Origin: Otatea glauca
Lineage: Eukaryota; Streptophyta; Magnoliopsida; Poales; Poaceae
NCBI GenBank assembly: GCA_036346275.1
Contig: JAYEVK010000342.1
Span: 1 to 64,000, forward strand
Reading direction: 5' to 3'
DNA length: 64,000 nucleotides
Under the pieces are notes generated by a model that saw only the letters and a program-made list of their open reading frames with translations, did not search any database and had not been told where the DNA came from. The position numbers and the translations under genes are program-made. Of the stretch, positions 55,881-64,000 are shown one piece after another (the stretch's first letter is position 1; every line of letters starts with the position of its first letter).

Positions 55881-56540
55881 TACCTTGACTATCTTGTAAG
55901 GTTCCGATGGGTCTAAGGGCATTGTCCTGATGCCCCCATTGGTTTTCTTATCCTTCTTGCCATCGTCAATTGGGTCCTTGGCGGCGCTGTTGGATACAGG
56001 AGCCTTGTCGATGCTCTTGGATTTTTGGCGCTTAGGTCCCTCACCGTCGGCACTGGCTATCGATCCGCATAGATGCTCGACCATCTCCAGGCTCTTCTTA
56101 TCGCACCTGACTGCCGCTCGCTGGTCCTCCTTAATTCTAAGGACTCCTTTTGACGTCGACATCTTGATGGTCTGGTACCTAGTGCACCACTGCCATGAAC
56201 ATGGCTAGCATTGGGCGGCCTAGAATCACATTGTAGGCGTCTCAAAATCCGCCACGTCAAAGAGGATCTTTTCGGTGCCGAAATTGTCTGGTGTGCTGAA
56301 CGTGATGGGCAGCTCGATCTGGCCAAGAGGCATCGACGATGAATGTGGAGTTATGCCATGGAACGGCTCGGCTCTAGCCTTGATCTCTGTTCGGGGAATC
56401 CCTATGTTCTCCAGCATTTTTGTGAACACAAGGTTCAACGAACTACCTCCATCGACCAAGGTTCGGGCGACCTTAACGTTGACGATGGTTGGTTCGACCA
56501 CCATAGGGTATTGACCCGGATGTGGCACCACAATTGGGTG
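55857..56540 (-). pseudogene. Tat3 protease and linker
   Basis: VNVKVARTLVDGGSSLNLVF, with DGGS at 56442-56453 intact, then IELPITFSTPDNF. A frame break near 56230 separates this from a Ser/Lys/Asp-rich linker open from 56162 to 55857 (DPIDDGKKDKKTNGGI). The active-site motif matches a working Tat protease. Confidence 0.8.
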
Positions 56541-56596
56541 ATCTGATTGGTCGAAGGTGATTGGTACTTCCGACCACTTGAGAAATCTGGGGGGAG

Positions 56597-58499
56597 TCAG
56601 TGTGGCCAGGTTGACCTCCGTTCGATTGCCTTGTACTGTCTTTTAGACTTATACGTGGCATATCCGCCAAAGATGTGTGTCAGCTTGTGATCAGCCTTGC
56701 GGTATTCAGGCTCGTTGTCTTGGGGCTTCTCTTTGGCCTGCTCGATCCCGCACTCGATGAGGGCAGCTTTGAGCTTCTCCTGGACCTTCTTGCTAATCAC
56801 CTGGCATTCGTCGAAGTCGTGTTTGTTTGTGTGATGGACTGGGCAGTATTTTCCTCCTCGACGGCTTCGACCCTTGTTGTCGTCTGTATTGCGCGCCTTG
56901 CCCCTTTCGACTGCGGCTATGGTGAAGTCACCTTTGCGCTTCTCTCCGCGGTTTTTGTTCTTGTTCGACCCTTGCTTGGATGACTCGGGCTTGTTGTCGC
57001 CAGACTTGGGGTCGTCTATATGGTCTCAGGATTCAGCAAGTATGGCGTACTTATCTGCCAACTCGGAAAGCTCCTTGGTGGTTCTGATCTTTCGAGTGGC
57101 GATTTTTCCCTTCAACTCCTTGTCCCTGACGCCGTTCTCGAAGGTGACTATGACTGCCTCATTCGAGATGTTAGGGATCGAGTTGCGCTTGTCGCTAAAG
57201 CGTTGGATGAAGCTGCGCAGCGACTCACTGGCTTCTATATTACCCGATGCAAGTCGCTGCGCATTCTGGGATGTTCATACGTGCCTTGAAAGTTGGCAAT
57301 GAATTGGGCTCATAACTCTGCCCATGATAATATTGATTGAGGAGGGAGGTTGAGTAACCAGGATCTCGCTGCACCATCCAAGGTGGTCAGGAAGTAATTG
57401 ACCATTACCTTCTCGCTTCCTCCAGTTGCCCTCATGACTGTTGTATAAATTTGCAGCCACTCGATGGGGTTAATCTTACCTGAGTATTTCTCGACAGGTC
57501 CTGGTTTGAACTTATCCGGCCATCTGACTGCGCGTAGCTCGGAGGTGAAAGCCTTGCACCCTTCGTCGACGTCCTCGGAGGTCGCCTGTCGCCGACCTTG
57601 TCGTTCTCCCTGTCGAGGAGGGAACCTGCATCGTGCCGGCGAGCGGCCCCTCAAGGGCGGAGATTCACCCCGTCGAACCCGACGTGCAGGAGATTGGTCT
57701 CTCAAAGATGGGGACTCATTTTCCTGTCGATCACGGTCTTCCTGGTCGCGTTCTTTCCTTCGATTGCGAAGGACGTTACGCAAATCCCATCAATCATGAG
57801 GAATACGATCTCGAAGATCCTCCGAACGTCTTCGATAGGGGTTGGAATGAACAGTCTTGGAAGTGTGGTGGTTAGAGCTAGCCACTCCCGATCTTGCTAC
57901 TCGATGATGATCGTGGGATGGTCCTGGCAGCTGGCTTCTAGCGCCCTGCTGGCTGGGGCGTCTGAACCTCGAGTTGACTACTCAAGCGGTCTGAGCTTGC
58001 GCTGCATCGAGTAGCGTTTTCATTTGATTGAACACTGGAGTCATCGGGTTGCTCGGATCCAGTGGTGGAAGGGATTTCAGCAGCATGTGAGTGCACTGGA
58101 CATTTGCTTCATGGGTGTGAAGATGTCGCTATTGTGGCTCTGGTGGGACGCTGCTCCCGGAGCGCAGCCGGGCCCACCGGTGTGGTCGTGTTGTTGAGAG
58201 ATTTGCTGTCCCTGAAGATCCCACGCGCGTGGGCGGGGCATCATTGGATCATCGAGATCAAGATGCTTCGATAGGTTGTCCACGATTCTAGTTGTGGCCG
58301 CGGCTGCTAGATCTCAACGATGATCTGTTGTAGTATTGGGAGCAACAGTGTTTGCGGCCACCCGGGCTACAGCCATCACCGCTGCAGGATCTTAAGGCAT
58401 GCATGGGTGGAACTGGCGTTCCTAACCCTCTGCGGCGTCTGCCCCCAGATTCCTTTCTTGAGAACTACCGGCAGTAGTACCGTTGTTGGCTCCGGCCAT
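56597..58499 (-). pseudogene. Tat3 gag
   Basis: The start MAGANNG at 58499 is conserved with Tat2. An Arg/Glu-rich N-terminal part (57783-57500: NRRKERDQEDRDRQENESP) precedes FKPGPVEKYSGKINPIEWLQ and RATGGSEKVMVNYFLTTLDG, WLLNLPPQSILSWAEL (to 57310). The core then continues in other frames. A basic C-terminus and an EYRKADHKLTHIFGGYATY segment (56800-56600) end it. Broken by at least three indels. Confidence 0.75.
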
Positions 58500-58860
58500 G
58501 AACACGCATCGATCTGTTCGACTGCTGCCCTAGCTGTTGTATGGGCTGCTGTGGCCATCGCTTTCGCTATAACTCTCAGTCTCAACGCATATGAGAACGT
58601 TGGGCTCCATAGGGTCGAAGTCTATGAAGCACATCTCTCGGCGTGAATCCCAGGAGCGGGACTCGGTGAAGCCGATATGCATTAGATCTCCGCCCGGCCC
58701 CCATCGATAGAGCATGGTTCCGAAGGCGATCTCAGATCCAACCGCGGGTTCTTGTTCAATGGTGGTGATTGAGCAGAAATTATTGCAGGAGTTGTCATCA
58801 AAAAAATCCAACACGTGCGCGCACTGAAGACATGCTTGATCTGCAAAAACAGTTGAAGGC
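58500..58860 (-). mobile_element. Tat3 5' leader
   Basis: Between the PBS and the gag start, collinear with 49764-50111 of Tat2. An open minus strand frame crosses it but shows no domain. Confidence 0.6.
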
Positions 58861-58878
58861 CCCTACCTGGTGCGCCAA
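58861..58878 (-). promoter_or_regulatory. Tat3 primer-binding site
   Basis: The minus strand reads TGGCGCACCAGGTAGGGG, one mismatch from the Tat1 site, two bases from the LTR. Confidence 0.8.
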
Positions 58879-58880
58879 TT

Positions 58881-59530
58881 ATTGAAGGTTAGAAATTGAC
58901 AATAAACTTATAGTTACGGATACCTTCGGTTTAGCAAAGTCAAGCACAAAAACAACGACACACGATGTATACAAGTTCAGGCCCCCGGAGGAGTGACACC
59001 CTACGTCCTGTGCTGATGATGTATGTATTTGGAATCTCGAGTATAAAGCAATGTGTCTAGCCCTAGTTACAATGAAGATTGGATTTAGGTAAGGGCTAAG
59101 CTATGGCTGGAGGTTGACGAAGTGTGGTTCGTCGGCTCCTAGATGCTCTACATCTTCTCTTCTCTTTTGATCTGGAAGTCCTTGCCCTAAGGATACCTAC
59201 CCCCGGCCTTATATAGTCAGGGTAGTCCAGCCTCAAGTTGAGTTGTAGTCGGTTTGGGGTACCAGATCGTAGCCAATGAGGAGTCCATCGTCCCATGATC
59301 TTCGCAGCATATCCAAACTTCCCTGGATACCAGGCGTACTCGAGTCGGATTCCTCGTAACGGGAAAAGTGATCGAGTCCTTCCCAGTATAGAGATATCCC
59401 CTTCTCGTATATCTTATCTCATAGAATCGAGCCCGTGATATCCGGAGTTTCTAGATGCTTGCTTGAGCATATATGGTATAATCTTCATATTTCTGGTACG
59501 TACTCATACCTCATATTTAGATATTCGACA
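58881..59530 (-). mobile_element. Tat3 5' LTR
   Basis: 650 bp, related along its length to the Tat2 LTR. Outer end TGTCGAATAT on the minus strand at 59530; the inner end has decayed to CCTTCAATA. A TATATAAG-like box lies at about 59208-59216. Confidence 0.85.
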
Positions 59531-59880
59531 GTAATGATAATGATGCAGAAAATACAAGTAAATCTAGCAAGACAGAGGTTGAAGGCAGCTCCTCAGCCCA
59601 ATGAGCAAACAAAGCAAGTTCCCATTGATCTTACTGACCAGTCAAAAATTGTTCGGATAGGATCATCAATGGATGCTAAATAGGAAGACGAGCTCGTCAC
59701 TTTCTTCCGGGCTAACGCAGATGTGTTTGCGTGGAAACTATCCGACATGCCTGGGGTCTCAAGGGAAGTGATAGAGCACAGGTTAGCCATCCGACCTGAC
59801 ATATGACCAGTGAAGCAGAAGCTACGGCGATTCACTCCTGATCGGCAAGAAGCCATCCCACAAGAGTTGGACGGGTATGA
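59531..59880 (+). pseudogene. Fragment of Tat-type pol in + orientation
   Basis: Reads, on the + strand, LKAAPQPNEQTKQVPIDLTD, IVRIGSSMDAK, a stop, then DELVTFFRANADVFAWKLSD and PGVSREVIEHRLAIRP, then KQKLRRFTPDRQEAI. This is the protease-RT linker and start of RT of a Tat element. It begins exactly at the outer end of the Tat3 LTR, so Tat3 inserted into (or is fused to) an older Tat copy in the opposite orientation. The frame ends at about 59880. Confidence 0.8.
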
Positions 59881-60055
59881 TGGGTTGATCTCTTGTCCTA
59901 GACATCATTTTTGGTGAAGAAGTCATTGTTCTTTGAATTTTTTAAATAATATTTAAAAAATGAAAAATTACAAAAAATAATATGTCGATAAAAAAATGAT
60001 AGAAAAATGAAAAATTACAAAAATAATATGTCGAATTAAAAAATGGCAGATCTAC
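59881..60055. other. A-rich spacer
   Basis: A-rich, with a duplicated phrase GAAAAATTACAAAAA(A)TAATATGTCGA at about 59960 and 60008. No gene. Confidence 0.6.
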
Positions 60056-60201
60056 CTCTCTATCAGTATTTGAAATGACGATAGAGAGTCTGTCACCTTT
60101 TGAAATACCGATAGGTTCTCTATCGTCATTTCAAACGACGACACACAGCCTATCATCAAAAGGTCGGCCTCTCTGTCGCCATTCCAAATAACGATAGAGA
60201 G
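60056..60201. repeat. Cluster of short near-palindromes
   Basis: 60056-60088 is a near-perfect palindrome with arms CTCTCTATC and GATAGAGAG around ATTTGAAAT. Similar half-units (CTATCGTCATTTCAAA, CTGTCGCCATTCCAAA, GATAGAGAG at 60193-60201) follow at about 30-35 bp intervals, in alternating orientation. RNA or single-stranded DNA from this region could form stacked hairpins. Confidence 0.75.
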
Positions 60202-60249
60202 CAATATGTGCTTCGGCCGCGCAGCGACGCAACCAGAACGCGTCATTTC

Positions 60250-60419
60250 TACAGAGCAAAGAGAAAGAAAAAGAGGAAAAGAGAAAGAAAAGGAGGGGAA
60301 GAAAGGAGAGGGGAGAGGGGAAAGAGGAGGAGGGGAAGAAGAGGAAGAAGAAGAGGGAGAGGAGGAGAAGGAATAAGAAGAAGAAGAAGAGGGGGGAGGG
60401 GGAGGAGGAGGAAGGCGTC
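60250..60419 (+). repeat. GA-rich low-complexity tract
   Basis: Almost pure purine for about 165 bp (AAAGAG, GGAGGA and GAAGAA words). Open frames here encode only Arg/Glu/Gly or, on the other strand, Leu/Ser/Phe strings. Confidence 0.9.
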
Positions 60420-60476
60420 ATGGTTTTGCAAGTAATTTCTTTTTGTTTATTTAAATTAACATTTAAAAATACGATT

Positions 60477-60660
60477 TAGTGACCAGATTAATTAGGTTGT
60501 AAGTAATTAGCTATGTAGAGTAGCAATGGTTATTTAGATAGACAATTTAGTGAATAAATTAATTAGGTTTGTAAGTAATTATCTATGTAGAGTAGCAATG
60601 ATTATTTAGATATATAACTTAGTGACCAGATTAATTAGGTTTGTAAGTAATTAGCTGTGT
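60477..60660. repeat. 72-bp tandem repeat
   Basis: About 2.6 units starting TAGTGA at 60477, 60548 and 60620, each with ATTAATTAGGTTTGTAAGTA and AGAGTAGCAATG. Confidence 0.85.
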
Positions 60661-60663
60661 AGA

Positions 60664-60762
60664 ATGCCACCTAACCAGCTGACGTATCCATCCAGATATG
60701 TACAGCGTCGGAGGAAGCCTGGGACCACACGAGGGGTCACACCACGCAAGAACCCTAGCTAG
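60664..60762 (+). CDS. 32-codon basic small ORF, doubtful
   Basis: ATG 60664 to TAG 60760-60762 encodes a Pro/Arg/Lys-rich peptide (MPPNQLTYPSRYVQRRRKPG and on). Its composition differs from the surrounding AT-rich DNA, hinting at a former exon. No homologue is recognised and no promoter is evident. Confidence 0.2.
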   Translation: MPPNQLTYPSRYVQRRRKPGTTRGVTPRKNPS

Positions 60763-60780
60763 TTTTTTTTTGCTTTCATA

Positions 60781-60905
60781 CCTGATGTACTAATCGTATA
60801 TGATGTTTTACTTTCTTAACTTATGTACTATTCGGATATGGTATTTTGCTTTATTAACTTATGTACTATTCGGATATGATCTTTTGATTTGTTAACTTAT
60901 GTATT
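60781..60905. repeat. About 40-bp tandem repeat
   Basis: Three units with TTAACTTATGTACTATTCGG and ATATGATxTTTTG, spaced 39-40 bp. The first unit is more diverged. Confidence 0.8.
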
Positions 60906-61099
60906 ACAAAATTATCTCCTCCTAGTAACGACAGTTGTAAAATACCGAACGCATCCATCACCTTTCTCAATCACATTTTACAACACTCTGCCACCGCTTT
61001 CTCATATGGAAGTGACAATACGATGTAGCCAGCTTTGTCATACAAATGGGAGGACACATTACCCCCTACTCTATCAGCACTCATCGACTACACACTACC

Positions 61100-61106
61100 T
61101 ATAAAA
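61100..61106 (+). promoter_or_regulatory. TATA box of a promoter-like segment
   Basis: TATAAAA followed by a C-rich, leader-like 55 bp and an ATG at 61161 that opens only 19 codons (MTDRGGTSSRGISHLF...). It resembles a plant core promoter and first exon, but no gene follows. Confidence 0.35.
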
Positions 61107-61401
61107 CCACCAGCCGCCCAGATAGCACTTCTTCACTAGCCCAACCTCCACTCCATTGCAATGACAGACAGAGGAGGCACCTCAAGCCGTGGTATCTCTC
61201 ATTTATTCCATTCATATTGAAGATTAACAATGAAATCACGTTATTTCTTTTTTCAATTGAGTAATTTTGTAATAGTTGCTTTTTGCTATATTATTTAAAA
61301 AAATCACCCTTCTACTTCTGTTATTTTTTATTTCGGCATATTAATTTTGTAATTTTTTATTTCTCATGTATTATTTTAAAAGCATTCATTGCCATCCACA
61401 T

Positions 61402-61620
61402 CAGCTTTTTCAGCCCGATTTGAAAACACGTTGCCAGCAGCTTTGTCAGGCCGATTGGACAGCACACACACATCAGCTTTATCAGGGCGATTTGACAACA
61501 CGCTGCCAGCAGCTTTATCAGGTCGATTTGAAAACACTCTGCGCACTGCGAAGCGACAACACACTGTCTATTTCTTTGTCAGCCCGATTTGATTACACTC
61601 ACTCCACCGCGCTACCCTAT
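61402..61620. repeat. 36-bp minisatellite
   Basis: CAGCTTT(A/G/T)TCAGG-CGATTT units start at 61402, 61438, 61474 and 61510, exactly 36 bp apart. A displaced fifth unit lies near 61571. As 36 is a multiple of three, all frames give 12-residue repeats, which explains overlapping open frames on both strands here. Confidence 0.9.
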
Positions 61621-61635
61621 TTTCGGCATACTTCT

Positions 61636-62060
61636 TAATACAATAAGTCTTATATGTATATCCAAACTAAGTAATATACTCAGCCCATCAAGTAAGTAGA
61701 GTTCCATCTAACAGGCATATCCAAACCAAACTTATGCGGACTCACATCCATTGCAATACAATAAGTCTTATATGCTGCTACTCATTGATTAGAATTATTT
61801 AGGAAAGATATTGCAGTGCGAAAAGGTTTAGATACTGATCTAACCTCTTCAAACCAGATTTAACTATAAGATTAATAATATGGCAAGCACAATGCTGATG
61901 TAATAAGAAAGATTAACATACGAATTGAAAACAGAGTAAGAATGTTCATGGCAGAAGTATTCGCTGAAGCATTATCTAATGTTATTGCAAAAATCTTATC
62001 AGTAAGGCCAAAATCTTCCAAAATCATTGTGCTCTATAAAGAAAACTACAAGAATAATTA
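61636..62060 (-). pseudogene. hAT-superfamily transposase fragment
   Basis: The minus strand encodes FGLTDKIFAITLDNASANTS (about 61950-62020), which contains a conserved hAT catalytic-domain Asp in LDNASAN. A segment like SGLKRL and FRTAISFLNNSNQ follows (61770-61850), then VSPHKFGLDMPVRWNSTYLM (61686-61745), the canonical RWNSTYLM box. Stops interrupt it. The N-terminal BED zinc finger and the C-terminal dimerisation domain are missing. An ACAATAAGTCTTATATG word is repeated at 61641 and 61757, indicating a local duplication at the truncated end. Confidence 0.8.
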
Positions 62061-62545
62061 CGTTATTAGTACTTTAATATCATTTAAAATACTAACAAAA
62101 TGAAAAATTAAATCACAATTATTATCTTGATTTCTTGACGAAAGCCGAATTTCGAATTTTTGGCAAAAATAATTTGAATTTTACCAAATTACCACCAAGA
62201 GCAAAAGAATTTTCACAAGAGAATGAATAGAAGATAATGTAAGATTTCTGGTGTGAAAATGAGGGGGGTAGCCACCTGTTTATAGGGAAAAAATTTAGGA
62301 TTTTCCGTATTTTTTTCATTTTTTTTAAGCATCCAACAGCTATAAAACGATTATTTTTCAAATTAAACGGACCAAACAGACTGTGCCAGGCTGATCGGGC
62401 CATGCCGCCCGTAATCGTGCCGTGTCGCCCGTGAGCCGTGCCGGCCCGTCGTGCCGGGGTGCAGGCCCAAGCATGGCACGGGCTCGCGGGCCGTGCTAGC
62501 ACAGCCTATTTACGGGTGGGCCGAACGGCCAGTTGGTCATCTCTA
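62061..62545 (-). mobile_element. 5' subterminal region of the hAT element
   Basis: GC-rich, with many GGCCCGT/GCACGGGC words (62380-62520), as is typical upstream of Ac-like hAT transposase genes. The minus strand begins TAGAGATGACCAACTGGCC at 62545, resembling hAT terminal repeats (CAGGGATG-like). The matching right terminus and an 8-bp target duplication (CTTGCAGG beyond 62545) were not found on the other side. Confidence 0.5.
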
Positions 62546-63419
62546 CTTGCAGGCTACGATGACATTTCCCTAAGGTTTTAATCCGTTCTTTGAATTTGAT
62601 ACTCCACCTATACACACACACCTTTCACAATTCGTCCTTCAATCCCAAATTCTACACTGCGTAGTATTTTTAGTGGATTAAGAAAGCAATATTTTTAATT
62701 AATAAATATATGTTTGGGAAGTTTTTAGTGAAAAGAATTATTGTACAACTCCATGGACTTACTAAAAACGAATTTGACGAGTTAATATATAATTAACAAT
62801 GTTTCCTACGTCACCCTGGCATAAAAAAACTTAGGTCCCAGTGAATGAACGTCATATTAATTTCAGAAAATCGATGAAATGCCACCATAAAGAGTGCGGT
62901 TTGAGGATTTGCCACTATAAATAAAATTTGTGCTTGATAAAATACTGCTCCAGACACTAAAATACCAAGGATTTGTCACTCATCCCGTATTCTTGTATGT
63001 CTTCACTTTTTTTTTCCAAAAATATGAAGGTACCTTTTTGCCCCTACTCCCGAACCGATCATTTATTCGGCCGCTTTTGCCTGGAGCGTGCTATCGCCTT
63101 CCTCCGAACCGTGATAGAGCGGATGAGAATGGGGTGATTGAGGATTTGAGGTTGTTCTGGGCCTTCTGGCTCGGTTGTGAGCTATCTAGTGCGATCAAAA
63201 CTGGTCCGGCCCGATCGGTTTGAGTAATTCCCTATCTAAATTGCTAATGTGAGGATGGCCTCATTGAATCTTTAGTGAAGATGTCTTCTCGTTATGGTAA
63301 GTGCTATCACCTTCTTGTTTCCCCTATTTTCCTTCGTGCATCTTCTTAATCGCTCTTTCCTCCTACATTTTCTTCGTCTCAAACTCAAAATAGTTTTTGT
63401 TTTAATTTTTTCCTGAAGT
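62546..63419. other. Unclassified AT-rich sequence
   Basis: I see no gene. An open 97-codon frame at 62930-63223 has no recognisable features. The segment at 62875-62960 (TTTGCCACTATAAA words) looks like decayed repeat. Confidence 0.4.
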
Positions 63420-63800
63420 TTTTGAATAAGAAGTATTTTTTAACCACTTTCAAAAGTTTTTAAATTGAAATTGTTCGAACCAAAAGTCCTTTGAATTGAA
63501 AGTTTTTAAATGAAAAGTTTTTGAATTGAATGTTTTCAGAGTTGAAACATTTCGATTTGAAACTTTCTGAGTTGCACTTTCTAATTTGAGAATTTTCAAT
63601 TTAAAATTTCTGAGTCGAAACTTTTCGAGTTGAAACTTTCCTATTTAAAATTTTTTGAGTTGGAACTTTTCCATTTAAAATGGAGTTGAAAATTTCTGAT
63701 TTGAAATTTTTTATTTAAAAATTTTGGAGTTAAAACTTTTCAAGATGAAACTTTATATTTAAATTTTTCAATGTTAAAATTTTCTAATTTAAAATTTTTG
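63420..63800. repeat. Degenerate AT-rich repeat
   Basis: About 20 loosely spaced copies of GAGTTGAAACTTTTC / AATTTAAAATTTTT-type words, with a period near 18-22 bp. No coding potential. Confidence 0.7.
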
Positions 63801-64000
63801 TGTTAGAGAGGAGAAAAGAGAGGTGGGGGAAGTGAGTAGAAAAGAGGAAAGGGAGAAAGATGAAGGTGGTTAGAGAAAATGAAACATGGCATCATAAAGT
63901 GGTGTTCTTAAATTTAGTTTGAGGATAACCTCAAATTAGTCGTACCCGTTCTAACTAGGCGTAATTCCTAATTACGTCATGTCCGTGACGTGGATTCAGA
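63801..64000. other. Purine-rich stretch and end of window
   Basis: 63805-63885 is G/A-rich. The remainder shows nothing recognisable. Confidence 0.4.

Noticed and set aside
60131..60421. 96-codon minus strand frame rich in Ser/Leu/Phe
   Set aside because: It is a product of the GA-rich low-complexity tract.
61402..61545. Possible CRISPR array (36-bp regular repeats)
   Set aside because: The units are contiguous with no spacers, no cas genes are present, and the context is eukaryotic transposons.
62930..63223. 97-codon + strand frame
   Set aside because: No domain, AT-rich start, no promoter or conservation evidence; likely chance.

Overview
The window looks like repeat-dominated intergenic DNA of a large monocot genome, most probably a grass. 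I see no host gene, rRNA, tRNA or CRISPR array. Nearly everything is LTR-retrotransposon sequence: Sirevirus-like Copia, Tekay-type chromovirus Gypsy, Tat-lineage Gypsy and an Angela/BARE-like solo LTR. A hAT transposase relic and several minisatellites lie at the right end. The grass assignment is inference from LTR types I recognise. No element has an intact gag-pol; frameshifts and in-frame stops are everywhere. Many differences between sister copies are 1-4 base indels at CTG/CAG words, so some damage may be sequencing error.

Layout. 1-11.5 kb: pieces of one Copia (Sirevirus-like) family in an abnormal order: a + strand 3' module with a 3' LTR (947-2553), a minus strand gag-pol body (about 3.1-8.7 kb), its minus strand 5' LTR (8720-10530), then a second + strand 3' module with a clipped LTR. 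11.5-14.0 kb: a degenerate Gypsy LTR, leader and gag stub. 14.05-36.88 kb: a Tat-lineage element (Tat1) read on the minus strand, with two 558-bp LTRs, an 81-bp tandem repeat, an intron-containing ORF on the strand opposite gag-pol, and gag-PR-RT-RH-aRH-IN. A complete Tekay chromovirus (17634-29101, + strand, 2.9-kb LTRs, chromodomain, extra ORF before gag) sits inside the opposite-strand ORF.

36.88-50.81 kb: a second Tat element (Tat2, minus strand). Its integrase GPY motif is split by a solo Angela-like LTR with an ATAGG target duplication. That LTR is itself split by a gag-only Gypsy derivative (40225-44249). 50.81-53.04 kb: AT-rich DNA with recurrent short motifs and diverged tandem duplications, probably the non-coding end of a Copia element. 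53.04-59.53 kb: Tat3, a sister of Tat2, inserted into a + strand Tat pol fragment (59531-59880). 59.9-64.0 kb: a palindrome cluster, a GA-rich tract, tandem repeats of about 72, 40 and 36 bp, a promoter-like TATA segment, a hAT relic with its 5' end, and a degenerate AT-rich repeat.

The elements do not cooperate; they record successive insertions. Outermost to innermost: Tat1 was entered by the Tekay element; Tat2 was entered by the Angela-like element, which recombined to a solo LTR and was then entered by the gag-only Gypsy. I found no convincing undescribed functional system. The most notable items are the inverted Copia LTR arrangement, the spliced opposite-strand Tat gene, the TATA-driven small acidic ORF in Tat2, the pre-gag ORF of the Tekay element, and the palindrome/minisatellite cluster at 60-61.6 kb.
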